NCBI RefSeq assembly: GCF_026157085.1
Contig: NZ_JANPVN010000001.1
Location: forward strand, 1,860,001-1,924,000
Length of the DNA stretch: 64,000 bases
Reading direction: 5' to 3'
DNA from: Sphingomicrobium arenosum
GTDB lineage: Bacteria > Pseudomonadota > Alphaproteobacteria > Sphingomonadales > Sphingomonadaceae
Every line of letters begins with the position of its first letter. Positions within the stretch are counted from its first letter, which is position 1. Under the pieces are notes generated by a model. It was not told the origin of the DNA, ran no database searches, and worked only from the letters and a program-made list of their open reading frames with translations. Shown piece after piece: positions 38,346 through 51,484 of this stretch. The position numbers and the translations under genes are program-made.

Positions 38346-41089
38346 TGCTGCCCCCGCGCGCCTCCCTGATCGAGGATCGCCGCGCGATCATCGACCGCCG
38401 CGCGCTCGACGACCGTCTGGAAGCCCTTCCCTATGGCGAGGCCGCCCGCGCGCCCGCGCTCCAGATCCTTGCCGAGGCCCTTGCCACGGGTCGCGCCGAG
38501 ATCGACCGCCGCATGATCGCCCAGCCCTATCGCGGGCGCGTCCATGCCGCCGCCACCAGCTTTCTCTACGACCAGCTCCTGCGCCTCGCCTATGACGTCG
38601 TCACCCAGCGCCTCTTCCCCAATCCCAATCCGACGCCTGCCGAACGTCTCGCCCTCGTCGGCATCGGCGGCACCGGGCGCGGCGAGATGGCGCCGCACAG
38701 CGACCTCGACCTCCTCCTTCTCGTGCCCGACCGCCGCAACGCCTGGGTCGAACAGGCGATCGAGGGGCTCCTCTACCTCCTCTGGGACCTCCAGCTGAAA
38801 GTTGGCCACGCGGCCCGCACCCCCGACGAGGTCGTCACCTTGTCGCGGGACGACATGAGCGTGCGTACCGCCACGCTGGAGGCGCGCTACATCTGGGGCG
38901 ACGATGCGCTGTTCGAGGAAATGGAGGCCCGCTTCGACCGCGAGATCGTGCGCGGCACCGCGTCCGATTTCGTCGCCGCCAAGCTCGCCGAGCGCGACGA
39001 ACGCCACGCGCGCATGGGCGACACGCGCTATCTGGTCGAACCCAATGTCAAGGACGGCAAGGGGGGCCTGCGCGACCTCCACACGCTCTACTGGATCGGC
39101 AAATATGTCCATGGCGTGGACCGTCCCGCCGAGCTCGTCGACAAGGGCATGTTCTCGGCCCGCGAGTTCCGCCGCTTCGAGCGTGCCGAGCGATTCCTGT
39201 GGTCGGTGCGCTGTCATCTCCACCGCGTTACCGGGCGGCCCGAGGACCGATTGGGATTCGACCACCAGCGCGAGATCGCCGAGGCGATGAATTACGCCGA
39301 TCGCCCCGGCAAGGCGGCGGTCGAGCGGTTCATGCACTTCTACTTCCTCAACGCCAAGGCGGTGGGCGACCTCACCGGCGTCTTCCTCGCCCAACTCGAT
39401 GCCCAGCTCGCCGACGAGGGGCGCCGTTTCGCGCTTCCCACGCTCCTTCGCCGTGAAAAGAAGCTGGACGGCTTCCCGCTCGACCGCGGCCGCCTCACCG
39501 TGCCCTCGCAAGCCTGGCTCGAGGAAGATCCCGTCCGCCTCCTCCAGCTCTTCCGCACCGCACAGGCCGAGGAGGTGGAGATCCATCCCGACGCCATGCG
39601 CGCCGCCGCCCGCGCCGCGCGCGCCGTCGATGCGGTGCGCGACGACCGGCAGGCCAACGCCGTCTTCCTCGACATCCTTACCGGCAGGAACCAGACCGAC
39701 GCCGTCTTGCGCTGGATGAACGAGGCGGGCGTCTTCGGCCGCTTCGTTCCCGACTTCGGCCGCGTCGTCGCGCAGATGCAGTTCGACATGTACCACCACT
39801 ATACGGTCGATGAACACACCATCCGCGCCATCGGCCTTACCGCCGCCATTCATCGCGGCGAACTGGCCGCCGATCATCCGCTCTCCAGCGCGCTCATCAA
39901 GCAGATCGCCAGCCCCCGAGCACTTTATGTCGCGGTGCTGCTCCACGACATCGCCAAGGGGCGCGGCGGCGATCATAGCGAATTGGGTGCCGAGATCGCG
40001 CAGGAACTTGGCCCCCGCTTCGGCCTGTCGGCGGGCGAGACCGACATGGTCGCCTGGCTTGTCCTCAATCACCTGCTGATGAGCGCGACCGCCTTCAAGC
40101 GTGACCTCGCCGACCCCACCACCATCGATGCGTTCGTCAAGAAGGTGCAGAGCACCGAGCGACTGCGCATGCTGCTCATCCTCACCGTCGTCGACATCCG
40201 CGCCGTCGGCCCCGGCACCTGGACCGACTGGAAGCGCCGTCTCCTGCGCACGCTCTACGAGGCCGCCGAGGAGCGGCTGCGCCTCGGGCACAAGCAGCAC
40301 GGTCGCTCGGCGCTGGTCGAGGCGCGCAAGGCCGAGCTGGACGCTGCGCTCGACTGGCCGCGCGATGCGCTCCACGCCCATCACAAGCGGCTGCCCGACA
40401 GCTATTGGCTCGCCGAACCGACCGGCTGGCAGGTCGACAACGCCCTCCAGGTCGCCGAGGCCGAAGCGAAGAGCGCGCTCGGTCCGCCCGCCCCTTCCGT
40501 GCGCCTCAAACTCGACAAGGATGCCGACGCCACCCGCGTGTCGATCTTCGCCCCCGATGCCAGCGGCCTCTTCTATCGCATCTGCGCAGGCTTGAGCGCG
40601 GCGGGGGCGAGCATCATCGATGCGCGCATCCACACCACCCGCGATGCGCGCGCGCTCGACAATCTGCTCGTCGTCGATGCGCAGGGGCGCCCCTATCGCG
40701 ACAAGCGCCGCAGGACACGGCTGCGCGCCAGCCTCATCGACGCGATTCGCGCCGAGACGCTGCCCGAACCGCCCGCACCCGAGCCCCTGTCCGATCGCGA
40801 CGCCGCCTTCGACGTGCCCCCCAACATCATCGTCAGCCAGACCGCCTCGACGCGGATGACGGTGGTCGAGGTGCACGCCCGCGATCGCACCGGCCTTCTC
40901 GCCCGCCTCGCTCATGCGATCCTCTCGGTCGGCGCGCTCGTCCATTCGGCGCATGTCACCACCTATGGCGAGCGCGCGGTCGACACCTTCTATCTGACCG
41001 ACGATCATGGGCGAAAGCTCGACCATGCCACCGCGCAAGCCCTGCGCGAGGCGTTGCGCGCCGCCGCCGCCGATCCCGTCGCCGCCTGA
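38345..41089 (+). CDS. glnD: Bifunctional uridylyltransferase/uridylyl-removing enzyme (PII regulator)
   Basis: GlnD senses glutamine and adds or removes UMP on PII proteins. The 914 residues show the nucleotidyltransferase motif GIGGTGRGEMAPHSDLD (Asp120, Asp122), an HD domain with VLLHDIAKGRGGDHSELG, and two C-terminal ACT domains (VSIFAPDASGLFYRI... and VEVHARDRTGLLARL...). The start is the ATG overlapping the mutS stop. The mutS-glnD pairing is common in alphaproteobacteria. A terminator follows 31 bp after the stop. Confidence 0.97.
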   Translation: MLPPRASLIEDRRAIIDRRALDDRLEALPYGEAARAPALQILAEALATGRAEIDRRMIAQPYRGRVHAAATSFLYDQLLRLAYDVVTQRLFPNPNPTPAERLALVGIGGTGRGEMAPHSDLDLLLLVPDRRNAWVEQAIEGLLYLLWDLQLKVGHAARTPDEVVTLSRDDMSVRTATLEARYIWGDDALFEEMEARFDREIVRGTASDFVAAKLAERDERHARMGDTRYLVEPNVKDGKGGLRDLHTLYWIGKYVHGVDRPAELVDKGMFSAREFRRFERAERFLWSVRCHLHRVTGRPEDRLGFDHQREIAEAMNYADRPGKAAVERFMHFYFLNAKAVGDLTGVFLAQLDAQLADEGRRFALPTLLRREKKLDGFPLDRGRLTVPSQAWLEEDPVRLLQLFRTAQAEEVEIHPDAMRAAARAARAVDAVRDDRQANAVFLDILTGRNQTDAVLRWMNEAGVFGRFVPDFGRVVAQMQFDMYHHYTVDEHTIRAIGLTAAIHRGELAADHPLSSALIKQIASPRALYVAVLLHDIAKGRGGDHSELGAEIAQELGPRFGLSAGETDMVAWLVLNHLLMSATAFKRDLADPTTIDAFVKKVQSTERLRMLLILTVVDIRAVGPGTWTDWKRRLLRTLYEAAEERLRLGHKQHGRSALVEARKAELDAALDWPRDALHAHHKRLPDSYWLAEPTGWQVDNALQVAEAEAKSALGPPAPSVRLKLDKDADATRVSIFAPDASGLFYRICAGLSAAGASIIDARIHTTRDARALDNLLVVDAQGRPYRDKRRRTRLRASLIDAIRAETLPEPPAPEPLSDRDAAFDVPPNIIVSQTASTRMTVVEVHARDRTGLLARLAHAILSVGALVHSAHVTTYGERAVDTFYLTDDHGRKLDHATAQALREALRAAAADPVAA

Positions 41090-41119
41090 GGCCTTGCCTC
41101 GGTCTCGCCGCGATGAAAA

Positions 41120-41149
41120 AAGGGCCCCGCACCGAAGTGCGAGGCCCTT
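41120..41149. terminator. Bidirectional terminator between glnD and the TonB receptor gene
   Basis: AAGGGCC-C-CGCAC (41120-41132) pairs with GTGCG-A-GGCCCTT (41137-41149). On the minus strand the loop is a C-TTCG-G tetraloop followed by TTTTTT, strong for the TonB receptor gene. On the plus strand TTCCCCCTTTT follows. Confidence 0.88.
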
Positions 41150-41191
41150 CCCCCTTTTGTCCATGAACCCCCCGAGGAGCCCCGAGCCGGC

Positions 41192-44341
<3,150 letters not shown>

Positions 44342-44467
44342 GAACATGCCTCCCCTGAAATACGGAACGTGAAATCCTCACCGGACTACGCCAGCAACAC
44401 GGCTCAAGGGAAGGTTTTTGGAGAGGACCTAACGCTTATTCGGGAGTGAATGCGGCCCAAATGCAAC

Positions 44468-44503
44468 ATCGTGCAGCGCAGCATTTACGCTGCACTGCAC
44501 GAT
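44468..44503 (-). promoter_or_regulatory. Long imperfect palindrome in the leader of the TonB receptor gene
   Basis: Left arm 44468-44482 and right arm 44489-44503 pair over 14 of 15 positions around ATTTAC. The arms carry ATCGTGCAG and CTGCACGAT. On the minus strand, TATAGA (about 44509-44514) lies just upstream and could be a -10, which would place the structure at the start of the transcript. Confidence 0.55.
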
Positions 44504-44555
44504 AGGTTGTCTATACTGTACTGATTTACCGCAAAGCGCGCAAATCCGCCAATGG

Positions 44556-45101
44556 TTACTTCGGCGCAACCACCATCAGCATCTGGCGCCCTTCCATGCG
44601 GGGGCGCTGTTCGACCTTGGCGATCTCGGCCGTATCTTCCTCGACACGATTGAGGACTGCCATGCCGAGCTGGTTATGCGCCATCTCGCGACCGCGGAAG
44701 CGGATGGTGAGTTTGACCTTGTCGCCGTTCTCGATGAACTGGACGACCTTCTTCATCTTCACCTGATAATCGTGGTCGTCGATATTGGGACGCATCTTGA
44801 TCTCCTTGATCTCCTGCGTCTTCTGGGCCTTGCGCTTGGCATTGGCCTTCTTCTGCGCCTCATATTTGTGGCGCCCGATATCGAGAAACTTGGCGACGGG
44901 CGGATCGGCGTTGGGAGAAATCTCGACCAGGTTGAGGCCAATCTCATTGGCCTGCTCCATCGCCTCGCGGGTGAACATGACGCCCAGATTGTCGCCATTT
45001 TCGTCAATCACCCGGACCTTGGGCGACTGGATATGCTTGTCGTAGCGAGGTCCGGAAAGGGGCGGCGGCGACATCCCACGTCGCGAAAGGGGCGGTCGTA
45101 T
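44556..45101 (-). CDS. infC: Translation initiation factor IF-3 (predicted ATA start)
   Basis: IF-3 prevents subunit association and proofreads start codons. Starting at the ATA codon 45101-45099 gives 181 residues (E. coli has 180), reading (M)RPPLSRRGMSPPPLSGPRYDKHIQSPKVRVIDENG. AAAGGAG lies 8-9 bases upstream of that codon, while the next ATG (45074) has no ribosome site and would shorten the protein. infC typically uses a rare start for autoregulation (AUU in E. coli). The C-domain MRPNIDDHDYQVKMKK and VKLTIRFRGREMAH are typical. Confidence 0.95.
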   Translation of the reverse strand: MRPPLSRRGMSPPPLSGPRYDKHIQSPKVRVIDENGDNLGVMFTREAMEQANEIGLNLVEISPNADPPVAKFLDIGRHKYEAQKKANAKRKAQKTQEIKEIKMRPNIDDHDYQVKMKKVVQFIENGDKVKLTIRFRGREMAHNQLGMAVLNRVEEDTAEIAKVEQRPRMEGRQMLMVVAPK

Positions 45102-45233
45102 AGCGATTTCTCCTTTGAGTCGTTGTCTCTTCTGGGCACGAGGTAGGGATTTTCGCGCCCGAAATAAAGGGGGAGGCCGCCGCGCGGCCCCCGCCATGCG
45201 GCCAGCCGAGCCTCGGCCGATCAGGCGGCAGAC

Positions 45234-47438
45234 CTAGGCGGCCTGCGCGTTTTGCAGATCGTTGAGAAATTGCTCGACGTCGATGCGCACCGCATCGGCG
45301 AGCTGCGCCAGTTCGCCCGAGGCTGCCTTGACCTGCGTCGCGGCCGCCATGACCGAGCCCGCGCCCTCGTCGACGTTGCGCGCGCGATCGGCGACGGTGT
45401 CGGCGACCCGCGCCGCGCCCTCGACGCCATGGCTGAGCTGTTCGGTCGCTTCCGATTGCTGGCGCACCGTCGCCGCGATGGCGGTCGCGGCCTGGCTGAT
45501 CCGCTGGATCGCCTCGTCGACCTGGGTAAAGCCCGACACCGATCGGGTGATGCCGTCGGCCATGCCGCCCACGGTGCTGCCCGCCTTGGCGGTCGCCTCG
45601 CCGGTTTGCTCGGACAAGGCCTTCACCTCGCCCGCGACCACCGCGAAACCGCGCCCTGCCTCGCCCGCGCGCGCCGCCTCGATGGTGGCATTGAGTGCAA
45701 GGAGGCCGGTTTTCTTGGCCACATCGTCGATCATCTCGACCATCTGGCCTACGCTACCGGTCGCTTCCGACAATCGCTTGACCTCGCCCGCCGTGTCCGA
45801 GCTCTGCCGCGCCGCCAGTTCGGACGAGCTGCGCTGCTCTTCGATCTGGCGCGCGATGTCCGAGATGGCGAGGCGGATCTGGTCCGCCGCCGCTGCCGCT
45901 GCGCGCACGTGGCTCGACGCATTGCCCGTCTCGCGCGCCACTTCGGACAACTGCGTCGTGGTCATGCCGAGCTGCTCGACCATGAGGTCCGCGGTGGCAT
46001 TCATTTCATCGGCTGCGCTTGCCAGCGTCGACACGGTCTCGTGCATGCGCCGGGTGAAGTCGTTGCCCGCATCGGCCAGCTGGCGGGCGCGCAGTTCGCG
46101 CTCCTCGACCGCGCGCTGTTCCGCCGCGAGCGCTTCCTCGCGCGCCTCGGCGTTGCGCCGCTCGGCCTCCAGCTTGGCGGCTTCCAGCGCCTCGCGTTCC
46201 TTGACCGCCGCCTTGAAGCGGCCCATCGTCTGCGCGATCTGCGCGATCTCGATCGAGCGCGCCTTGGTCGGCAGCCGCACATCGAAGCGTCCCTGTGCCA
46301 TCAGGCGGGTCGCGCCCATGAGCTCGGCCATCGGCATCTGCACCTGGCGAATGGTCACCCAGACGAGCCCGACGATGGCCAGCATCGCGGCCAGCAGCAG
46401 CGCGGCCTGAAGCACGATCGACCACCCTGAGCGGCCATGCTGGCGCTCGACCCAGAACAGCGTCGCCGCCTCGGCCGCGTCGGTCAGTTCGAGCAATGGC
46501 TCGATCGCCTCGGTCGAGGCGTCGAACCAGGCATAGGCCCCCATCGGATAGGGCTGGGCCGTATCGCTGGCGGCATAGACGGGCGCGCGCACCTGGTCGT
46601 AGTCGACGAAGAAGACCTGCCGCGCATTGTTGATCGCCTTGTCCATGTCGAGATGCGCGGCATTGGCCGATTTCAGCATGCGCAGCGTTTCCCAGCTGTC
46701 GAGCACGCGGCCGCGATTCTCGATGATGGTGGCCCGCTGCAGCGGCGTGATCGTCTCGTTGGCAGCGATCTGGCCGGCGACGATGGCGCGCTCGCGCCCG
46801 GCATATTCGCCCATCTGCCACGACAGGTGCTTCAGCATCATCAGGTTGGAGATGCTGCCCTCGCTTTGCGCCTGCGCGGCGGCGGTAAAGCGCAATTCCT
46901 GCGCCGCGACGATGCGGCGGGTCGCCGCGCCGAGAAAGCGCATTGCCAGATTGGCATCACGCGAGAAACCCGGCTCGCGAATCGCCGCCAGCGCCTGCGT
47001 CTCGATCGCGGAAAATTCGCGTTCGGTGTCCTCGAAGGTCGCGAAGATCGCGCGCTCGCTGGGCGTCTGGGGGACGAACCCTTCGAGCGCTGCCTCCATC
47101 GCCCGATTACCCGCGAGCCGTTCGCGGCGGATATTGTCGAGCACCTCGCGGCTGACCGGGACGGGCGCCTTTAACGCCGTATAGGTCAGCCCGCGCGACA
47201 TCGCCCAATGTTCGCCTGCCTCGACCACATCGGTGGTGAAGGCGTTGACGCGGCGCAGCTCGGCGGCCTGCTGGCGATCGTTGATGGAGCCCAGGAAATT
47301 GCCCGTCGCCATCGTCAGGATGATGAGCGCCATGATCGTGATGGTGATGATGATCGCGCGCGTCAGCGAAAAGGTGCCCTTCGACACGCGCGAAAAGGTC
47401 AGCGCCACTTGCGCCAAGGCCTGTTTGAAGAACGTCAC
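45234..47438 (-). CDS. Methyl-accepting chemotaxis protein
   Basis: This 734-residue membrane receptor has a first transmembrane helix near 28-50 and a large ligand-binding region of about 300 residues, predicted to be helical. A second helix lies near 350-370, then HAMP ([23 protein letters not shown]). A cytoplasmic coiled coil ends in the hairpin tip [22 protein letters not shown]. The tip has KKTGL where most receptors have QTNLL. No CheR-docking pentapeptide is seen at the C-terminus. The signal is unknown. No other chemotaxis or flagellar gene lies nearby. Confidence 0.93.
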   Translation of the reverse strand: MTFFKQALAQVALTFSRVSKGTFSLTRAIIITITIMALIILTMATGNFLGSINDRQQAAELRRVNAFTTDVVEAGEHWAMSRGLTYTALKAPVPVSREVLDNIRRERLAGNRAMEAALEGFVPQTPSERAIFATFEDTEREFSAIETQALAAIREPGFSRDANLAMRFLGAATRRIVAAQELRFTAAAQAQSEGSISNLMMLKHLSWQMGEYAGRERAIVAGQIAANETITPLQRATIIENRGRVLDSWETLRMLKSANAAHLDMDKAINNARQVFFVDYDQVRAPVYAASDTAQPYPMGAYAWFDASTEAIEPLLELTDAAEAATLFWVERQHGRSGWSIVLQAALLLAAMLAIVGLVWVTIRQVQMPMAELMGATRLMAQGRFDVRLPTKARSIEIAQIAQTMGRFKAAVKEREALEAAKLEAERRNAEAREEALAAEQRAVEERELRARQLADAGNDFTRRMHETVSTLASAADEMNATADLMVEQLGMTTTQLSEVARETGNASSHVRAAAAAADQIRLAISDIARQIEEQRSSSELAARQSSDTAGEVKRLSEATGSVGQMVEMIDDVAKKTGLLALNATIEAARAGEAGRGFAVVAGEVKALSEQTGEATAKAGSTVGGMADGITRSVSGFTQVDEAIQRISQAATAIAATVRQQSEATEQLSHGVEGAARVADTVADRARNVDEGAGSVMAAATQVKAASGELAQLADAVRIDVEQFLNDLQNAQAA

Positions 47439-47708
47439 CCGTCGATCCCGTCTGTCCCCGCCGAATCCCGAGCGATCCGGCCTCGCGTCCCGGTCTACGA
47501 GGTGACGGCAAACGATTGGTTAACGGTGGCTCAAGGAAAAATGCCTAATAAGCGTTATCGACGCGTCATCGTAACGAGTTCGGCGCCACCTCTTTTGGTC
47601 CGGGGTCGGGTCGTTCATGCCGCCCAGCGGGTCGTTGGTGGAATGACACTTGTAGTCGCCCAGCATCGCCGCCCTGCTTCGTCCTTCGTTGCAACAGGGA
47701 AGTGACGC

Positions 47709-49130
47709 ATGAGCATGACGATGATGATGGCGCTGGCCGCCGCCGCCCTCCAGCCCGCCGAACCGAGCTGGTCCGACAAGGCGCTGATGGACCTAGAGGC
47801 GATCCGCGAGGCGGTCGCCGAGGGCACGCCAGCGCTCCACGATCCGGCCAATCCCTCTTATGCGCGTTGGTATGAAAACGGCTATCCACAGGCGCAATAT
47901 CTCGCCCGGCAGGCCGACGGCTTCGGCGACTATATCCGCGCGCTGCGCTTTTATACGGCAGGGTTCGAGGACAGCCACATCGCCGCCTATATCGAGGAAG
48001 AGGCGCCCGACCGGCTCGTCACGCCGCACCTGCTCGGCAGCGATGCCGATGGGAATGTCGTGGTGGTCGGCAGCAAGGACGCGCGCATTGCGGTGGGCGA
48101 CCGGCTGCTCGGCTGCGATGGAAAGTCGGCGCTGGCGTGGGTGGGCGAGCTTGTAACGCCCTTTTACGGCAACCGCGCCATCCCCCATTCGATGGGCAAC
48201 AGCTATTGGGCCCTGACCTTCGGTTATGGCGGCGACGAGGATCGCCTGCCGAAGCGCTGTACGTTCGCGCGCGAGGAGGAGCAGCGCATCGTCGACCTCG
48301 ACTATCGCCTCATCCCAAACAGCGAGTTGAACGACCTTTTCGCCGAATTGCGCGCCTCGGGCAGCGCATCGGGCGACACCTTTGCAGTCGACGCGGATCC
48401 CGACTTGTCATGGGTCCGCGTGGGCACCTTCATGCCGAGCGACGATATGGACGCGTTTCAGGCCGAGGTCGCCGACAAGGTGGAAGCGCTCCGATCGGCG
48501 ACCGCACTCGTCCTCGACATACGCGGTAATGGCGGAGGATGGAGCGGCAAGGCCGATCTCCTGCTCCGCACCCTGTTCGGCGAGACCCTGCAACAGCAAG
48601 CTTACAAGAGCCTCGACTGGACCCTCGATTATCGTGCCAGCCAATATGTCCTCGACGCCTATGACTACAGGATCGAGAACATGATCGCCGGCGGCGCGTC
48701 GGAAGCCGACGTCACGAGGATAAGGAATGCGCGCGCCAATCTCGTCGACGCCGTCGCGGCTGGCGAACCGCTCGTCGCCTATATCGACGAGGACAATCCG
48801 CCCCCCGTCGCCGCCGATGCCGACAGTCCCGTACAGGGCAAGGTCTACATCCTCGCCGACGCGGGGTGCGGCAGCGCCTGCCTCGACTTTCTCGACAGCG
48901 CTTTGCAGATGCCGAACGTCACGCTGATCGGCCAGCCGACTCATGCCGACGCCATCTACAACGACGTGCTCACCGCGCCGCTCCCCAGCGGCTACGGGCA
49001 GGTCGTCTTCCCCAAGAAGGTATTCCGCAACCGCGTGCGCGACCACAATCAATGGTACTCGCCCGAGATCGCCTGGCCCGGCGGCCCGATGACCGACGAA
49101 GCGGTGCGCGCCTGGGTGAAGAGGCTCTAG
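47709..49130 (+). CDS. S41-family (C-terminal processing-like) peptidase
   Basis: This 473-residue protein resembles tail-specific proteases of family S41. The core contains ALVLDIRGNGGGWSGKADLLL and later YILADAGCGSACLDFLDSAL, where Ser389 is the likely nucleophile, followed by TLIGQPTHAD. There is no PDZ domain recognisable by eye. A short hydrophobic N-terminus (MMMALAAAALQP) may be a signal peptide. GGGAAG lies before the ATG. It is divergent from the chemoreceptor gene; the 270 bp between them holds no ORF I can support. Confidence 0.85.
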   Translation: MSMTMMMALAAAALQPAEPSWSDKALMDLEAIREAVAEGTPALHDPANPSYARWYENGYPQAQYLARQADGFGDYIRALRFYTAGFEDSHIAAYIEEEAPDRLVTPHLLGSDADGNVVVVGSKDARIAVGDRLLGCDGKSALAWVGELVTPFYGNRAIPHSMGNSYWALTFGYGGDEDRLPKRCTFAREEEQRIVDLDYRLIPNSELNDLFAELRASGSASGDTFAVDADPDLSWVRVGTFMPSDDMDAFQAEVADKVEALRSATALVLDIRGNGGGWSGKADLLLRTLFGETLQQQAYKSLDWTLDYRASQYVLDAYDYRIENMIAGGASEADVTRIRNARANLVDAVAAGEPLVAYIDEDNPPPVAADADSPVQGKVYILADAGCGSACLDFLDSALQMPNVTLIGQPTHADAIYNDVLTAPLPSGYGQVVFPKKVFRNRVRDHNQWYSPEIAWPGGPMTDEAVRAWVKRL

Positions 49131-49151
49131 CGATCAGCGCCCCGTCCGGCC

Positions 49152-51170
49152 TTAGGCGAGGTCGGGCGGGGTGGCTTCCTTCGCGGCCATCGCCACGAAA
49201 GCATCGAGGTCGACGATCTCCTGGTCGCGGCTGCCCAGGCGACGCAGCGCGACCTTGCCCTCCTCGGCCTCGCGCTTGCCCACGACCGCGATGATCGGGA
49301 CCTTGGCAAGGCTGTGCTCGCGCACCTTGTAGTTGATCTTCTCGTTGCGAAGGTCGGTCTCGACGCGCAGCCCCGCTGCCTCGAGCTTCGTCGCCGCTTC
49401 CTTGGCGAAATCGTCGGCGTCGGAGACGATGGTGGTGACGACGATCTGCGTCGGTGCCAGCCACAGCGGCATCTTGCCGGCATAATGTTCGATGAGCATG
49501 CCGATGAAGCGCTCGTACGAACCGAAGATGGCGCGGTGGAGCATGACGGGGCGATGCTTCTCGCCATCCTCGCCGACATAGGTCGCATCGAGGCGTTCGG
49601 GCAGGACGCGGTCTGACTGGATCGTGCCGACCTGCCAAGTCCGCCTGATCGCGTCGGTCAGGTGCCATTCGAGCTTGGGCGCGTAGAAGGCACCTTCGCC
49701 CTCCAACTCTTCCCAGCCATAGTCCTCATTGTCCATGCCCGCGGCCTTCACCGCGTCGCGCATTTCCTGTTCGGCCTTGTCCCACATCTCGTCGCTGCCG
49801 AAGCGCTTTTCGGGGCGCGTCGCCAGCTTCACCGAATAGGTATAACCGAAGTCCTTGTAGATGCGGTCGGCGAGGCGGCAGAACTTGTGGATCTCCTCCA
49901 CCACCTGGCCTTCGGTGCAGAAAATATGCGCATCGTCCTGCGTGAACTGGCGCACGCGCATGAGGCCGTGGAGCGCGCCATGGGGCTCGTTGCGGTGGCA
50001 ACAGCCATTCTCGTAGAGCCTGAGCGGCAAGTCGCGGTACGACTTGATGCCCTGGTTGAAGACGAGGATGTGCGCCGGGCAGTTCATCGGCTTGATCGCC
50101 ATCCAGTCGGCGTCCTCGGCGACATCGGGGGCGGCGGCCTCTTCCTCGCTCTCCACGTTCGGGACGATATCGGGGACCGCGAACATATTCTCGGCATATT
50201 TCCCCCAGTGGCCCGAGCGGGTCCACTGCTTGACGTCCATCAGCTGCGGGGTCTTGATCTCGCGATAGCCACCTTCGTCGATGGCGCGGCGCATATAGGC
50301 CTCGAGCGCGCGCCACATCTTGAAGCCCTGCGGATGCCAGAAAACGCTGCCATGCGCCTCCTGCTGAAGGTGGAACAGGTCCATCTCGGCGCCCAGCTTG
50401 CGATGGTCGCGCTTGGCCGCCTCCTCGAGGCGATGCAGATGCTCGGCGAGCTGTTTCTTGTCGAGCCAGGCGGTGCCGTAGATGCGGCTCAGCATCGGGT
50501 TCGACTGGTCGCCGCGCCAGTAAGCGCCCGACACGCGGGTCAACTTGAACGCCTTGGGGTCGAGATAGCCGGTGCTCGGCAGGTGCGGCCCGCGGCACAG
50601 GTCGATCCAGTCCGCTTCGCCCTTGCCGGTCTTGTACATGGTGATGGGCTCGTGCTCGGGCAGCTCCATCACCCATTCGGCCTTGAACGCCTCGCCATGG
50701 TCGATGAAGAACTGGCGTACCTTCTCGCGGTCCCACACTTCGCGGATCAGCGGCTTGTCGGCCTTGATGATGCGGCGCATCTCTTCTTCGATTTCGGGCA
50801 GTTCCTCTTCGGTGAACATCCCCCGGCCCGGCGCCGGTGCGAAATCGTAATAGAAACCGTCGTCGGTCGCGGGGCCGAAGGTGATCTGCGTGCCGGGATA
50901 GAGATTCTGCACCGCCTCGGCGAGGACGTGCGCAAAGTCGTGGCGCGCCAGTTCCAAGGCATCGGCCTCGTCGCGCTTGGTGACGAGCGCCAATTCGGCA
51001 TCGCCCTCGAAGGGACGCTTCAGGTCGCGCAATTCGCCATTCACCCGCGCCGCGATCGCCGCCTTGGCGAGTCCCGGCCCGATCGATGCGGCCACGTCAT
51101 GCGGGGTCGCGCCCGCGTCCATTTCCTTCACGCTGCCATCGGGCAGGCTGATCTTCACCATCTCGGTCAT
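49152..51170 (-). CDS. thrS: Threonyl-tRNA synthetase
   Basis: ThrRS charges tRNA-Thr. The 672 residues include the TGS domain (MVKISLPDGSVKEMD...), the editing domain with the ARHDFAHVLAEAVQNLYP metal-binding region, and the catalytic core with MNCPAHILVF (zinc Cys) and HRNEPHGALHGLMRVRQFTQDDAHIF. The C-terminal anticodon domain includes PTQIVVTTIVSDAD. The start at 51170 is chosen by family similarity (MTEMVKI). A longer frame to 51257 crosses the divergent promoter region and is rejected. Confidence 0.97.
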   Translation of the reverse strand: MTEMVKISLPDGSVKEMDAGATPHDVAASIGPGLAKAAIAARVNGELRDLKRPFEGDAELALVTKRDEADALELARHDFAHVLAEAVQNLYPGTQITFGPATDDGFYYDFAPAPGRGMFTEEELPEIEEEMRRIIKADKPLIREVWDREKVRQFFIDHGEAFKAEWVMELPEHEPITMYKTGKGEADWIDLCRGPHLPSTGYLDPKAFKLTRVSGAYWRGDQSNPMLSRIYGTAWLDKKQLAEHLHRLEEAAKRDHRKLGAEMDLFHLQQEAHGSVFWHPQGFKMWRALEAYMRRAIDEGGYREIKTPQLMDVKQWTRSGHWGKYAENMFAVPDIVPNVESEEEAAAPDVAEDADWMAIKPMNCPAHILVFNQGIKSYRDLPLRLYENGCCHRNEPHGALHGLMRVRQFTQDDAHIFCTEGQVVEEIHKFCRLADRIYKDFGYTYSVKLATRPEKRFGSDEMWDKAEQEMRDAVKAAGMDNEDYGWEELEGEGAFYAPKLEWHLTDAIRRTWQVGTIQSDRVLPERLDATYVGEDGEKHRPVMLHRAIFGSYERFIGMLIEHYAGKMPLWLAPTQIVVTTIVSDADDFAKEAATKLEAAGLRVETDLRNEKINYKVREHSLAKVPIIAVVGKREAEEGKVALRRLGSRDQEIVDLDAFVAMAAKEATPPDLA

Positions 51171-51238
51171 GGCATCCCACCTAGTGCAGGCGGCCAAGCG
51201 CTTCAACCAAAAGGCGAATTCAAGCTCGCTTGTCCTTA

Positions 51239-51276
51239 TGTCAATGTCGCTTGACAAGCGTACTACGCCATGTCAA
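51239..51276. promoter_or_regulatory. TGTCAA operator array and -35 element before the XRE triad
   Basis: TGTCAA (51239-51244) and TTGACA (51251-51256) form an inverted repeat with 6-base spacing. A third TGTCAA is at 51271-51276. TTGACA is also a perfect -35 for the triad, with CAAACA as a weak -10 at 17 bases. Occupancy would block this promoter. Confidence 0.55.
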
Positions 51277-51310
51277 ACACACTTTACAAATTGAAAAGGG
51301 AGTTTGACCG

Positions 51311-51484
51311 ATGACCCAGAATGCCCGCGCCCTCATCTTCGGTGCGCTCATCATCCTCGCCGCCATGGCGGCCAAGCAGCTCGGCCTGTCGGACAAGGCG
51401 AGCTTCGTCATCATCATGGGACTGATGGCCGCATCGATCATCACGCTGCGCCGTGGCTGCACCCGCTGCGAGAAGGCCGTCTGA
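51311..51484 (+). CDS. Small two-helix membrane protein, first gene of XRE triad
   Basis: This 57-residue protein has two hydrophobic segments (ALIIFGALIILAAMAA-like at about 7-20 and VIIMGLMAASIITL at about 33-46) and a basic, Cys-containing end (RRGCTRCEKAV) that may bind metal. AAAAGGGAG is well placed before the ATG. Its TGA overlaps the next start (TGATG). No family is recognised. Tight coupling to the following membrane protein and XRE regulator suggests a shared function. Confidence 0.75.
   Translation: MTQNARALIFGALIILAAMAAKQLGLSDKASFVIIMGLMAASIITLRRGCTRCEKAV

Noticed and set aside
38303..41164. A 953-codon minus-strand frame opposite glnD
   Set aside because: The plus strand encodes a complete GlnD with all domains. 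The antisense frame has no motif or ribosome site.
45234..47438. A chemotaxis operon around the chemoreceptor
   Set aside because: No cheA, cheW, cheR, cheB or flagellar gene is present in the window. The receptor is an orphan here.
44421..47557. An 11-bp AATAAGCGTTA shared by the TonB leader (minus strand) and the region before the S41 peptidase
   Set aside because: Short and at different distances from the genes, with no symmetry. Probably chance.
47439..47708. A gene in the 270-bp gap between the chemoreceptor and the S41 peptidase
   Set aside because: Only short frames without ribosome sites are present. The gap most likely holds the two divergent promoters.
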